Shown here in pieces: positions 42,097 to 51,405 of a stretch of DNA of 64,000 bases. A program made the translations under genes and the position numbers. The number at the start of each line of letters is the position of its first letter. The stretch's first letter is position 1. The notes below the pieces were generated by a model. It made no database searches and was not told the DNA's origin. It was given only the letters and a program-made list of their open reading frames with translations. Source of the DNA: Parachryseolinea silvisoli (GTDB lineage: Bacteria; Bacteroidota; Bacteroidia; Cytophagales; Cyclobacteriaceae); contig NZ_JAIOAO010000001.1 of assembly GCF_021190955.1 (NCBI RefSeq), positions 124,001 through 188,000 of the forward strand, given 5' to 3'.

Positions 42097-43320
42097 TTAA
42101 AATCGTGCTGCCATCAGCAGCTCGATGTTCTTATACTTCAACCCGAACTTGCGGGCTACGTTTTCATTCGTTAAGCCGCCTTTGTAGGTATATACACCTT
42201 TCATAAACCACTTATGCGAAAAGATCATGGCCTCTACACCGCCCTCTTCCGCCGCCCGCAAAATGGTTGGCGTAAAGATATTGCTCAGCGCGTTGGTCGC
42301 CGTGTGGGCTACCCGCGAGGCCACGTTTGGAACGCAGTAGTGGATTACGTCGTGCTTGCGGAATACCGGCTTGCTCAGCGTAGTGATCTCGGATGTCTCT
42401 ATGCAACCGCCCTGATCGATACTCAGATCGATAATAAGCGAATCGGGTTTCATGCGGGTTACCATCTCTTCGGTTATGACCTGGCGTGCACGACCTTTCT
42501 CAGCCCGCAACGCGCCAATCACTACGTCGGCTGTCTTGAGGGCGTCGCCTAACGTATACGTATCAATGGTCGAAGTATATACTTGCTGGCCCAGCAGGTG
42601 CTTGATGCGCCGCAGTTTGTAGAGATGGTTGTCGTAGATCTGTACTTCCGCGCCGAGCCCCAGGGCTGCCCGTGCGGCGTATTCGGCCACCGTGCCCGCA
42701 CCGATGATCACTACTTTTGTCGGTGGCACACCGGTAATGCCCCCGAGGATAATACCTTTGCCGTTGTTATTGGTACTGAGGTATTCGGAGGCGATCAACA
42801 GCACTGTGCTGCCCGCAATCTCGCTCATCGCGCGAATGATGGGCATGCCGCCTACTTTGTCTTCAATGAACTCGTACGCCAGCGCCGTTACTTTCTTTTT
42901 CAGCAGACCTTGCAGGCTTTCTGCCCGTAGGTGTCCGAGCTGCAATGCCGAGATCAGGGTCTGGCCCGCGTGCATCAGCTCGATCTCTTCTTGTGTTGGC
43001 GGCTCGATCTTGAGAATGACGTCGGCCTGGTATACTTCCTGCGGCGAGTAGACGATCTTCGCCCCGGCATCGCTATACTGTTTGTCGGTAAACTTCGAGC
43101 CCAGGCCGGCTTTGGTCTCCACCCATACATCGTGCCCGTTGTTGACCAACAATGCCACCGCGTCGGGGGTCAAGCTAATACGGTTCTCTTGTAAGGAGAT
43201 CTCTTTGGGCAGGCCAATAAAAAACGCGTGTCTGCGTTTCCGAACTTCCAGCGTTTGCTCTTGCGGAACCAGGCTACTCTTGGCCAGCGCCTCAAAGCCC
43301 GTTTTTTTCTTCTCGGTCAT
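42097..43320 (-). CDS. ald: Alanine dehydrogenase
   Basis: A 407-residue enzyme converting L-alanine to pyruvate and ammonia with NAD. The substrate domain starts GLPKEISLQENRISLTPDAV; the NAD site is VVIIGAGTVAEYAARAALGLGAEVQIYD, and further motifs are IDLSIDQGGCIETSE and HYCVPNVASRVAHTAT. The first ~30 residues (TGFEALAKSSLVPQEQ) are an extension over classic Ald. A transhydrogenase alpha-subunit relation is possible, but the length and the absence of a membrane part favour Ald. Its start lies inside the tsaE gene: 29 bases overlap. Confidence 0.88.
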   Translation of the reverse strand: MTEKKKTGFEALAKSSLVPQEQTLEVRKRRHAFFIGLPKEISLQENRISLTPDAVALLVNNGHDVWVETKAGLGSKFTDKQYSDAGAKIVYSPQEVYQADVILKIEPPTQEEIELMHAGQTLISALQLGHLRAESLQGLLKKKVTALAYEFIEDKVGGMPIIRAMSEIAGSTVLLIASEYLSTNNNGKGIILGGITGVPPTKVVIIGAGTVAEYAARAALGLGAEVQIYDNHLYKLRRIKHLLGQQVYTSTIDTYTLGDALKTADVVIGALRAEKGRARQVITEEMVTRMKPDSLIIDLSIDQGGCIETSEITTLSKPVFRKHDVIHYCVPNVASRVAHTATNALSNIFTPTILRAAEEGGVEAMIFSHKWFMKGVYTYKGGLTNENVARKFGLKYKNIELLMAARF

Positions 43321-43753
43321 GTATAGAAATCGCTATAGTACGTTGTGTTTCGTCGTCGATAGAGAGGGTTACGGAGGCAAATTGCATGGGTATCAGGCCG
43401 GGAATCTTCTCGGGCCACTCCACCAAACAGGGATAGCCCGAATAGAAGTATTCTTCCGCGCCAATGTCAAAAGCTTCTGCTTCACTTCGAATTCTGTAAA
43501 AGTCAAAATGGAAGACCTTTTCCACTCCACCCGCGGCATATTCGTTGACGATCGAAAAGCTTGGACTACTCATCGCATCCACGACCCCCAACGCCCGGCA
43601 TACCTCTTTAATGAGAGTCGTCTTCCCAGCCCCCATTTCGCCATAAAACAGCCAAACCGGCACCTGCTTCATATGTCGGGCAATCTCTGCTCCCACGTCT
43701 TTCAATGCTTCCCGGTCTACATGGCGGTAAACCCTACCCCCTTCTCCGGTCAT
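43292..43753 (-). CDS. tsaE: TsaE, ATPase of tRNA t6A synthesis
   Basis: A 153-residue P-loop ATPase of the TsaBDE complex, which adds the threonylcarbamoyl group at A37 of tRNAs reading ANN codons. Walker A is LFYGEMGAGKTTLIKEVC; further motifs are SSPSFSIVNEY, FHFDFYRI and CLVEWPEKI. Start ATG 43753 shares one base with the TGA of porX (TGATG); 29 bases at the other end overlap ald. The tsaE-porX neighbourhood is common in Bacteroidota. Confidence 0.95.
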   Translation of the reverse strand: MTGEGGRVYRHVDREALKDVGAEIARHMKQVPVWLFYGEMGAGKTTLIKEVCRALGVVDAMSSPSFSIVNEYAAGGVEKVFHFDFYRIRSEAEAFDIGAEEYFYSGYPCLVEWPEKIPGLIPMQFASVTLSIDDETQRTIAISIHDREEKNGL

Positions 43754-45309
43754 CACACATTCTTCGAAGTTAAGAAAATTACAGGAATGATCATCTCTTC
43801 CAGGCTTATCCCCCCGTGCTGGAAGGTGTCTTTATAGAAATTAACGTAATAATTATAGTTGTTGGGGTACGCAAAGAACTGGTCTTCCGTGGCAAAGACA
43901 TACGATGTAGAAACATTCAATTTCGGCAGGAACAGCTTGTCCGGCTTGGTGACGTGCATCACCTTGTCGCCTTCAAACCCAAGGTTCTTGCCTTGTTTAT
44001 AGCGCAAATTCGTGTTCACCGTGCGGTCGCCAATGATCTTAAACGGCCGCTTCACGCGGATCGTGCCGTGGTCGGTCGTAATGACCACCTTCACGTCGCG
44101 CTCGGAAATCTTTTTAAGAATGTCGAGCAGTGGCGAATGTAGTAACCATGACTTGGTAATAGAACGGTACGCAGACTCATCGGGTGCCAGCTCGCGGATC
44201 ATGGCCATGTCCGTACGGGCATGCGAGAGCATATCCACGAAGTTGTACACAATCACATTCAAATCGTTCTGAAAGAGATTGTTGACGGTATCGGCCAGGC
44301 TGCGGCCCTCCTCCATGTTTTTGATCTTGTGATAAGATGTCTTGATATTCAGGTTGTTCCGGCGCAGTTGCTTGGTCAGGAACTCCTGCTCAAAATTATT
44401 CTTACCCTCCTCTTCGTCGTCGCCTACCCACAGGTCGGGATGGGTCTTGGCCATCTCCGAGGGCATCTGGCCTGAAAAGATGGCATTTCGGGCATACCCG
44501 GTAGTCGTAGGCAGGATCGAATAATAATTTTCTTCCTTTTCAATATTAAAGTACTCGGCAATGACCGGCTCGATCACTTTCCATTGGTCTATGCGCAAAT
44601 TGTCGATCAACACCATAAACACAGGCTTGCTGCCCAGTTCGGGGAAGACCTTACGCTTCATCAGCTGGTGCGACATGACCGGCTTCTCCGCTTTGGCGTC
44701 GTTCAGCCAGGATTCATAATTGCGGATGATAAACCGGGCAAAATTGGCGTTGGCTTCGGTCTTCTGCATGTCCAGCACGTCACCCATTTCCTGGTTGTCG
44801 GGCTGGTCCATTTGCAGCTCCCAGTGCACCAGTTTTTTATAGATGTCTGCCCACTGCTCGTGGTTCATGTCATCCATAAAAGCCATGCTGATCTTTCGAA
44901 ATTCCTGTTGGTAGTTCAGGTTGGTCTTTTCGATCACCAGGCGTTTGTTGTCCAGGATCTTTTTGACCGATAGCAGTATCTGACTGGGATTCAGGGGTTT
45001 TATGAGATAATCGGCAATCTTGGAGCCGATCGCTTCCTCCATGATATGCTCTTCCTCGTTCTTGGTGATCATCACCACGGGCAGGTTGGGCTTATTGGTT
45101 TTTATCTGGGCAAGGGCTTCTAAGCCCGACATTCCCGGCATGTGTTCGTCCAGGAACACCACGTCAAAATGCTTCTCATCACACTTCTCTACGGCGTCGG
45201 TAGCGTTGTTGACCGGGGTAATGTCGTAGCCACGCTGTTCTAAGAAAAGGATATGCGGTTTCAACAAGTCAATCTCATCGTCCGCCCACAAAATGCTGTA
45301 TCTTTGCAT
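43753..45309 (-). CDS. porX: PorX, response regulator with PglZ domain controlling type IX secretion
   Basis: A 518-residue protein. The N-terminal receiver has acidic residues WADDE and phospho-acceptor Asp54 (VFLDEHMPGMSG). The rest is a PglZ/alkaline-phosphatase-fold domain with metal ligands LIDNLRIDQW (Asp236), the nucleophile Thr region PTTTGYARNAIFSGQMP (268-270), YNFVDMLSHAR and VVITTDHGTIR. In Porphyromonas PorX works with the kinase PorY and sigma factor SigP to turn on type IX secretion genes. PorY is not in the window. It is the first gene of the porX-tsaE-ald unit. Confidence 0.96.
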   Translation of the reverse strand: MQRYSILWADDEIDLLKPHILFLEQRGYDITPVNNATDAVEKCDEKHFDVVFLDEHMPGMSGLEALAQIKTNKPNLPVVMITKNEEEHIMEEAIGSKIADYLIKPLNPSQILLSVKKILDNKRLVIEKTNLNYQQEFRKISMAFMDDMNHEQWADIYKKLVHWELQMDQPDNQEMGDVLDMQKTEANANFARFIIRNYESWLNDAKAEKPVMSHQLMKRKVFPELGSKPVFMVLIDNLRIDQWKVIEPVIAEYFNIEKEENYYSILPTTTGYARNAIFSGQMPSEMAKTHPDLWVGDDEEEGKNNFEQEFLTKQLRRNNLNIKTSYHKIKNMEEGRSLADTVNNLFQNDLNVIVYNFVDMLSHARTDMAMIRELAPDESAYRSITKSWLLHSPLLDILKKISERDVKVVITTDHGTIRVKRPFKIIGDRTVNTNLRYKQGKNLGFEGDKVMHVTKPDKLFLPKLNVSTSYVFATEDQFFAYPNNYNYYVNFYKDTFQHGGISLEEMIIPVIFLTSKNV

Positions 45310-45337
45310 GGCATATTTTTTTCCAATTTAACATTTA

Positions 45338-45370
45338 CTTTGAAGTTCGGGTTTCAAAGTTTTAGGTTTA
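45338..45370 (+). promoter_or_regulatory. Promoter and palindrome between porX and the 80-residue gene
   Basis: TTG (45340-45342), 20 bases, then TAGGTTTA (45363-45370) approximates the Bacteroidota promoter for the plus-strand gene. The -33 region lies in an inverted repeat CTTTGAA/TTCAAAG (45338-45359) that could be an operator for both divergent genes. Confidence 0.45.
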
Positions 45371-45430
45371 TCGTTAAAACGGAAACAATCGGGCCCGGAG
45401 CCCTTATACTGTAAAACACCAGCAAGACCC

Positions 45431-45673
45431 ATGCGTGTAGTAGGCGAAATTCCACACCCTGATTGCAAAATCACCCTCTTTTCCTGGAATAACCGGTACC
45501 TGATCAAGTTCGAAAGCGGCCTTTTGGAGCAAACGTTCAAGGTCGCCGAATATGACATCTTACAAGAATCGGACCTGTATACCCTGGTAGATGAGGCCTT
45601 TATACAAGAAACATTGGTCCGTTTTGACGCCATGAACACGAGTTTCCGTACCCGGCTACAGGCCATCAGCTAA
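45431..45673 (+). CDS. Small conserved-looking hypothetical protein, 80 residues
   Basis: An 80-residue acidic soluble protein (MRVVGEIPHPDCKITLFSWN, RYLIKFESGLLEQTFKVAEY, DLYTLVDEAFIQETLVRFDA). It is mixed strand-helix with no membrane part. Divergent from porX with a promoter-like region between; the acyltransferase gene follows after 60 bases. Proteins of this size beginning with MRVVGEIPHP occur in Bacteroidota as far as I recall, but no function is known. Confidence 0.75.
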   Translation: MRVVGEIPHPDCKITLFSWNNRYLIKFESGLLEQTFKVAEYDILQESDLYTLVDEAFIQETLVRFDAMNTSFRTRLQAIS

Positions 45674-45733
45674 AACCATCCCCTCCCCCCGGGGTATCTA
45701 CAACTCGAACTTTTCACTTATTTTGCACCCCCG

Positions 45734-47428
45734 ATGGAAGTCGTAGAAAAGAAAAATAAGAATAAGAAATACAAGCCCATCCTGGAGGATATACCCGATT
45801 GGCCGGTGTACCAGTTGAGCAAGAACCGCAAGGAATTTATCGAAAGCGTAGCCCAAAAGTCTCTCGCCCAGATCAAGGAATTGCGTCCTACCACCAAACA
45901 GCTGCTCGACGAGCTCCAGACTACCGTATACCGCGAGCAGCAGCGCATGAAGCGCAACCGCTGGCGCGTAGACCCTGTAGATGAGCCCGCCTTCTGGGCA
46001 GCTATTAAAGACGAACTCGTCGGCCTGGACGCCAAACCGTCTGAAGAAGCACAGCCCAAGGCTGAAGAGCTGATGCGCCGCATCGTGATGCGCTATGCCA
46101 ACGAAATTGCCGGCAACTTCAAAGCCAGCTCGTATAAAGTCACCCGTGAGATCGTCAAGTTCTGGTTCGCACGTCTGTTGAATGGCGCACGTGTCAAAAA
46201 ATTCGGTGCCTTCTTCCGCAACCGCTACACGCTGCGCGACAAGATTCACATTGTCGGCAAAGCCAAACACCTGCGCAACCTGGCCTCCAAAGGCACGGTC
46301 ATTATGGTGCCCACGCACTTCAGCAACCTGGACTCTATCCTCATCGGCTGGGTGATTCACTCGCTCGGTCTGCCCGCTTTCATCTATGGCGCCGGACTGA
46401 ACCTGTTTAACATCAAGATTTTTGCATACTTCATGAACAGCCTGGGGGCCTACAAGGTAGACCGGCGGAAAAAGAACCTGCCCTACCTGGAAACGCTCAA
46501 GCTGTACTCCACGCTCGCCATCCAGAAAGGCGCGCACAGCATCTTCTTCCCGGGCGGTACCCGCTCGCGGTCGGGCATGATCGAAAAACAGCTCAAGCTG
46601 GGTTTGCTAAGCTCTACCATTGAGGCGCAACGCATGCTCTACATGGATACGCCTCCTGGCGAAGAAGTCCGCAAGATCTTTATCGTACCCGTCACGCTGA
46701 ACTACCACTTCGTACTCGAAGCCCCCGACCTGGTGGACGATTACCTGTCGGTAAAAGGCCAGGAGCGGTACTTGCCCGAGCAAGACAAGTACGGCAGCTG
46801 GCAACTGCTGCAGTTCCTCTTCAAGTTCTTCACCAAAGGCTCCAACATTTCCGTTTCCATTGGCCGCGGCGTCGACATCATTGGTAACTACGTAGACGAC
46901 AACGGCAACAGCCTCGACGCGCAGGGCCGCATAATCGACACGCGCGACTACTTCGTCAGCGACAACCAGATCACGATCGACAAACAACGCGAAGACGAAT
47001 ATACCCGCATGCTCAGTCAAAAGATCGTGTCGGAGTATCACCGCATCAACCGCGTGTTTGCCAGCCACCTGGTCGCGTTCGTAGCCTTTGAGATGTGGCA
47101 GAAGATGCACGCCAAGCTGGATTTGTTCGGCTTGCTGCGTTTGCCGGAAGAAGACCAGGTTATACCCTATGAAGAATTCCGCGAGGCGTGTAAGCGCGTG
47201 CGCAAACAGATTTATACCCTGAAGGAGGAAGGCAAAGTATACCACGCCACGCACCTGAAAGGCGATATCGACCTGGTAATCCGTCACGGCCTCGACAATG
47301 TCGGCATCTTCCATTTGAAGCGGCCGCTCTTGCTTAACAAAGAGGGTAACGTCATTACGAAAGACTTTAACACACTTTATTACTATCACAACCGGCTTGT
47401 TGGCTATGACCTCGAAAAGTTTATCTGA
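45734..47428 (+). CDS. Glycerol-3-phosphate/1-acylglycerol phosphate acyltransferase family protein
   Basis: A 564-residue acyltransferase. The catalytic block I is VPTHFSNLDSILIGW (H-x4-D), block II YGAGLNLFN, block III FFPGGTRSRSGMIEKQLKLGLL and block IV IFIVPVTLNYHF. Length and the extended N- and C-terminal parts resemble PlsB-type enzymes more than short PlsC ones. It should acylate glycerol 3-phosphate or lysophosphatidate at the membrane. The gpsA gene, which makes glycerol 3-phosphate, overlaps its end by 23 bases: precursor supply and acylation are coupled. Confidence 0.88.
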   Translation: MEVVEKKNKNKKYKPILEDIPDWPVYQLSKNRKEFIESVAQKSLAQIKELRPTTKQLLDELQTTVYREQQRMKRNRWRVDPVDEPAFWAAIKDELVGLDAKPSEEAQPKAEELMRRIVMRYANEIAGNFKASSYKVTREIVKFWFARLLNGARVKKFGAFFRNRYTLRDKIHIVGKAKHLRNLASKGTVIMVPTHFSNLDSILIGWVIHSLGLPAFIYGAGLNLFNIKIFAYFMNSLGAYKVDRRKKNLPYLETLKLYSTLAIQKGAHSIFFPGGTRSRSGMIEKQLKLGLLSSTIEAQRMLYMDTPPGEEVRKIFIVPVTLNYHFVLEAPDLVDDYLSVKGQERYLPEQDKYGSWQLLQFLFKFFTKGSNISVSIGRGVDIIGNYVDDNGNSLDAQGRIIDTRDYFVSDNQITIDKQREDEYTRMLSQKIVSEYHRINRVFASHLVAFVAFEMWQKMHAKLDLFGLLRLPEEDQVIPYEEFREACKRVRKQIYTLKEEGKVYHATHLKGDIDLVIRHGLDNVGIFHLKRPLLLNKEGNVITKDFNTLYYYHNRLVGYDLEKFI

Positions 47429-48464
47429 CGATAAACCGGTGGGCGTTATTGGCGCCGGCAACTTTGGTAGTGTGGTCGCCAACCTGTTGGCACAACACCG
47501 CCAGGTGCTGCTCTATGCCCGCGACCCAAAGGCGGTGGAGCACATCAACACCCGTCGCGAAAACCGCGGGCACACGATGCTCGCCAACGTGCGCGCCACC
47601 AGCGACCTGCCGGAGATTGCCAACACGTGCGACGTGATCTTTCCCATTGTACCGTCGCAGCACTTCCGCTCGGTTATACGTCAGCTGTCGCCGCACCTGC
47701 ACCCGTACCACATCCTGATCCACGGCACCAAAGGCTTCGACCTGACGCTGCCCGAAGGCCAGACCATTGAGAACACCGCCAAGCTCAACCGCAGCCATGT
47801 AAAGACCATGAGCGAAGTGATTATGGAAGAAAGCGTAGCCGTGCGGGTCGGCTGCCTGGCAGGGCCGAACCTCTCAAAAGAATTGGCGGCAGGCCACCCG
47901 GCAGCAACCGTTATTGCCAGTCACTTTAACGAGGTGATCTCGCTGGGCAAGCGTATGCTGCGCAACGAGCAGTTCCAGGTATATGGCAACAACGACACTG
48001 TCGGTGTCGAGCTTGCCGGTGTATTAAAGAACATTATCGCTATCGCGGCCGGTGCCCTCAGTGGCCTGGGCTATGGCGAGAATGCCAAGGGCTTGCTCAT
48101 CAGCCGCGGCATGGTCGAAATGATCTACCTGGGCCGTGCCCTTGGCGGCAATACCAAAGCCTTCCTGGGCGTCGCCGGCGTAGGCGACCTGGTCACCACC
48201 TGCAACAGCTCGTTGAGCCGTAACTTTACCATCGGCTCGCGCCTGGCCAAGGGTGAAACGCTGCAAGAGATTCTGGCTACGACCGACGAAGTGGCTGAAG
48301 GTATCAATACCATTCGCATTGTGAAGAAATGCGCCGACTACTATAAAGTGCGGGCCCCCATCACCAACACGCTGTACCAGGTGCTGTTTGAAGACCTGAC
48401 CGTGCACCAAGCCCTGCGTTATCTCATGCGCTACCCGCTGAACGTCGACATCGACTTCATCTAA
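47406..48464 (+). CDS. gpsA: Glycerol-3-phosphate dehydrogenase [NAD(P)+]
   Basis: A 352-residue enzyme reducing dihydroxyacetone phosphate to sn-glycerol 3-phosphate for phospholipid synthesis. The Rossmann motif is VGVIGAGNFGSVVANLLAQ; other marks are FPIVPSQHFRSVI, LAGPNLSKELA, catalytic Lys in ELAGVLKNIIAIAAG, and GVAGVGDLVTTCNSSLSRN. ATG 47406 is chosen; in-frame TTG codons at 47397 and 47400 lie further inside the acyltransferase gene. Confidence 0.96.
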   Translation: MTSKSLSDDKPVGVIGAGNFGSVVANLLAQHRQVLLYARDPKAVEHINTRRENRGHTMLANVRATSDLPEIANTCDVIFPIVPSQHFRSVIRQLSPHLHPYHILIHGTKGFDLTLPEGQTIENTAKLNRSHVKTMSEVIMEESVAVRVGCLAGPNLSKELAAGHPAATVIASHFNEVISLGKRMLRNEQFQVYGNNDTVGVELAGVLKNIIAIAAGALSGLGYGENAKGLLISRGMVEMIYLGRALGGNTKAFLGVAGVGDLVTTCNSSLSRNFTIGSRLAKGETLQEILATTDEVAEGINTIRIVKKCADYYKVRAPITNTLYQVLFEDLTVHQALRYLMRYPLNVDIDFI

Positions 48465-48512
48465 ACCATCCAAAAAAATGTGTCGCTAAATGTGAGACTT
48501 TCTTACACCTTA

Positions 48513-48549
48513 CTTTTCCGGCCCGTGGCGAACTAACGGGTCGGAAAAG
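48513..48549. other. 14-bp hairpin in the 48465-48894 gap
   Basis: CTTTTCCGGCCCGT (48513-48526) pairs with ACGGGTCGGAAAAG (48536-48549), one G-T pair, 9-base loop. No T run, so it is a weak or Rho-assisted stop for gpsA, or a mobile repeat. The rest of the gap has no gene that I can support. Confidence 0.5.
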
Positions 48550-48894
48550 CGGATCATTTACCCAGGTTTGTGTAATACCCGAAGAGACAATCACGCTTTT
48601 TAGCGGTATATTCATCAATAACCCGATGAACATTTCAGGCCTTTGGCACCGCATCTCCCCCCGTTAAACGTCAATATAACACCGGTACTGTCATTCGCCG
48701 GCAAAACGAACGTGTTAGGCGACGGCACACGCAGAAGTGCGGCTATTCTACTCACCAAATCCTTCATTTTCGGCGACTAAACTTACATCTGCATGTTGCC
48801 TTTATAGAGTCATTATACCACCCCGAGAAATGCTGTTAATCTTGTATTAAGAAGTGAGTGAACCCAAAAACCTATACTTTATCTAACTACTACC

Positions 48895-49449
48895 ATGAAA
48901 AAAACGGTTGAGTTTTTACGATCCGAGGCCTTCGTGTTTTTGACCTTGTTGGCGGTCATTACATCGCAGGTAGTGCACACGATGCACCTCTTTGAAACTG
49001 TGAGAGTGTTTGATCTAAGCTTCGAAGTGAATGGCGAAAGAATTACGGCCCCCAACTGGGCACATGCCTTCGTTTTCGCGATTGCCATCGAGTCAGCGAT
49101 CCTGATGTTTATCCTGAACGGCAAACGTCTTCCATCGAAGATCTATGCTATCGGATCATTGTTAACCAACCTGTTGTATTCGAAGATCTATGCTATCGGA
49201 TCATTGTTAACCAACCTGTTGTATTATAAAGCCTGGCAATTGCCGCTGTCAGGCATGGCTACCAGCGTACTGATCAGCTCCATGCTGGCCGGTTCCATCT
49301 GGTTCTTCTCCGACCTGTTTGCTGAGAAAGTTGACGCCCCACGAATGAAGGCCAAGACTTCTGACGAAGAGGACAATCTGAAAGATCTCTTGGCCGAGGA
49401 AACGCGCAAGATCACCTTTAAGACTACTATGCCGGCAAACGCCCGCTAA
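48895..49449 (+). CDS. Polytopic membrane protein with an exact internal duplication
   Basis: A 184-residue membrane protein with about four helices: FVFLTLLAVITSQVVHTMHL, WAHAFVFAIAIESAILMFIL, a third around LLTNLLY, and SGMATSVLISSMLAGSIWFFSDLF, then a charged cytoplasmic tail (MKAKTSDEEDNLKDLLAEET). The segment SKIYAIGSLLTNLLY occurs twice back to back because of a 45-base tandem duplication (49135-49224). The protein without the second copy would be 169 residues. No family recognised. Monocistronic. Confidence 0.8.
   Translation: MKKTVEFLRSEAFVFLTLLAVITSQVVHTMHLFETVRVFDLSFEVNGERITAPNWAHAFVFAIAIESAILMFILNGKRLPSKIYAIGSLLTNLLYSKIYAIGSLLTNLLYYKAWQLPLSGMATSVLISSMLAGSIWFFSDLFAEKVDAPRMKAKTSDEEDNLKDLLAEETRKITFKTTMPANAR
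49135..49224. repeat. Perfect 45-bp in-frame tandem duplication
   Basis: Bases 49135-49179 and 49180-49224 are identical, adding exactly 15 codons inside a membrane segment. No base difference means it is recent, or an assembly error. Confidence 0.97.
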
Positions 49450-49529
49450 TTTAGATATTAGGATTAGGAATAGGTTAATGATTATATGCAGATGGTGTGC
49501 CGAAAGGCGTCACCGTCTGCATATTTCTT

Positions 49530-50168
49530 TTAATCCCTACTAACGTCTTTCAAAATAACCCGCAGCTCATTCAACATCATCGCCGTCGCTCCCCACACAA
49601 CCTCTCCTTCGACCTCGAAATGCGGCGCCATCATGCGATACTGCCCGGCGGCCAGGATCTCTTTTTTCAGCACAGCTTCCTCGCGTAGCAAGTCAAACAA
49701 GTCCCCATAAATTATCCCCGCCGTCTCATGCGGATCGGGCCTGAACACAATCGGACCGCGCATGGCGGCGACAATGGGTGTCACGGTAAAGTTGCTGGCG
49801 ATGACAAAGAACTCCGTCAGTACGCCCAGCACCTCCGCCTGGCTGCGGTCCAGGCCTATCTCCTCCTCCGCTTCGCGCAGTGCTGTTTCCACTACCGTCT
49901 CGCCGGCCTCCGCCTTGCCGCCGGGCAAGCTAATCTGGCCGCTGTGGGCGCCGGCATAGGTAGCCCGCCTGATCAGGGGAAACTTCACGATACCCGCCTC
50001 CGGATATAACAGGATCAACACAGCACCCGGCCTTGGCGGCGTGCTATGGTCCAGCTTGGGGCGCCATTTGCCGATGGGCTCGGCCCGCATCAGGTCGTGT
50101 GCGGCGTGGCCCGGCAACGGTAGCTGTAGCCGCGTACGAAGGTCGCTCAAAAAGTGATCGAAGTTCAT
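49530..50168 (-). CDS. Nudix hydrolase, CoA pyrophosphatase type
   Basis: A 212-residue Nudix enzyme. The Nudix box GX5EX7REUXEEXGU is present as GGKAEAGETVVETALREAEEEIGLD, preceded by the AHSGQISLPGG motif characteristic of CoA pyrophosphatases (NudL/UPF0035). It should cleave CoA, probably oxidised CoA, to 4'-phosphopantetheine and 3',5'-ADP. Its start overlaps the stop of the TPR lipoprotein gene as ATGA. Substrate is family-based. Confidence 0.92.
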   Translation of the reverse strand: MNFDHFLSDLRTRLQLPLPGHAAHDLMRAEPIGKWRPKLDHSTPPRPGAVLILLYPEAGIVKFPLIRRATYAGAHSGQISLPGGKAEAGETVVETALREAEEEIGLDRSQAEVLGVLTEFFVIASNFTVTPIVAAMRGPIVFRPDPHETAGIIYGDLFDLLREEAVLKKEILAAGQYRMMAPHFEVEGEVVWGATAMMLNELRVILKDVSRD

Positions 50169-51193
50169 TTCGTTTTACAGTAATCCGGCAGCCTGCCACC
50201 CGGCAGCTCACCACGTTCAGCTGCCTGCTGATATTCTTTGCAGGCCGCCCCAGTGTTGGCCTGTTGATGATAGGCTTCGCCCAGGTAATAGTGCACCTTC
50301 TCTATAAAGGGGTCGGCTTTAACAGCCCGCTCCAGCAGCCGCAACGCATCGGCGGGCTGTTTCCTAAGCAAGAAGTAAATGCCTTTGTTGCGATAGGCCC
50401 AGCCGTTATAGGGATCTATTCCTATGCTGGCATCAATGTCCGCACGACCTGCCTCGAGGTCCCCCGTCATTAATAATATATAGCCGCGGTTGTTGAGGAA
50501 ATAAGCATCGTCGGCCTTCAGGCGCAGTGCCTTCTCCACCAATCCCTTAGCTTCTTCATAATGCCCCTGGTCGGCCGCCACCATTGCTTGTGCGTTAAAG
50601 ACATTGGCTTCCGCCGGCTTGACCGCCAGCACCGCGTTAAAGATCTGGTTGGCACTGTCGTATTGTTTCTTATAATAATACAACGTACCGAGGTTCACTT
50701 GTATCTCTACGTCCCGCGGATCCAGCGCACGCGCGCGCCGGAACGACTTCATCGCGTCATCAAACTTCCGGAGCTTGGTGTACGTCAATCCTCTTACAAT
50801 GTGCAGTGCTACGGTGTCAGGCTTTACCTGCTCGACATGCGACAGGTCCTCCAGCGCACGGTAATATTCATGCACTTCATACGCCGCATTGGCGCGATTC
50901 AGGTATGCTTCCCAGTATCCTGGACGACACCGCAGTGCTTCATCATAGCTGTCCAGCGCTTCGGTATATTTTCGTTGCTGGTAGTAGAGACTGCCCAGGT
51001 TGTTCCAGGCGTCGGCATAACACGAGTCCAGTTTAATGGCTTCGCGAAAATAGCGCTCGGCTTCTTCCATGTTCTGCAACCGCACCATCTCGTTACCCTG
51101 GATCAAATGTCGCTGCATACGCGTCTCGCGGCTGTCGCTGCAGGCCGCCAGCAGCCATACTCCCCAAACACACCAAACAAACTGTCTCATCAT
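50165..51193 (-). CDS. TPR-repeat lipoprotein
   Basis: A 342-residue protein: lipoprotein signal FVWCVWGVWLLAACSDS with lipid on the Cys after LLAA, followed by about eight tetratricopeptide repeats (MEEAERYFREAIKLD, YTEALDSYDEALRCRP, FDDAMKSFRRARALDP, YEEAKGLVEKALRLKA, PADALRLLERAVKADP). TPR lipoproteins act as scaffolds at the inner face of the outer membrane or in the periplasm. It is translated with the Nudix gene (ATGA). Start at 51193 or the adjacent in-frame ATG 51190. Confidence 0.9.
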   Translation of the reverse strand: MMRQFVWCVWGVWLLAACSDSRETRMQRHLIQGNEMVRLQNMEEAERYFREAIKLDSCYADAWNNLGSLYYQQRKYTEALDSYDEALRCRPGYWEAYLNRANAAYEVHEYYRALEDLSHVEQVKPDTVALHIVRGLTYTKLRKFDDAMKSFRRARALDPRDVEIQVNLGTLYYYKKQYDSANQIFNAVLAVKPAEANVFNAQAMVAADQGHYEEAKGLVEKALRLKADDAYFLNNRGYILLMTGDLEAGRADIDASIGIDPYNGWAYRNKGIYFLLRKQPADALRLLERAVKADPFIEKVHYYLGEAYHQQANTGAACKEYQQAAERGELPGGRLPDYCKTK

Positions 51194-51405
51194 CTCTCCT
51201 TATAGACTGCCCTTTGTAGCAGCCGCCAATGTTACATCAAAATCCGTAAACTTTAGTCTACAAACGTTGTCAGGGTTGCACTAACAAGCAGTAGGAAACC
51301 CTTCATACAACGCTGTATACGCAAACAACACTCGTAAGGATCAAAAAATTTACGCGACGGCTTTGACTTGTCAACTCTATTCATGTTATTCGCAGGACAA
51401 TTACT

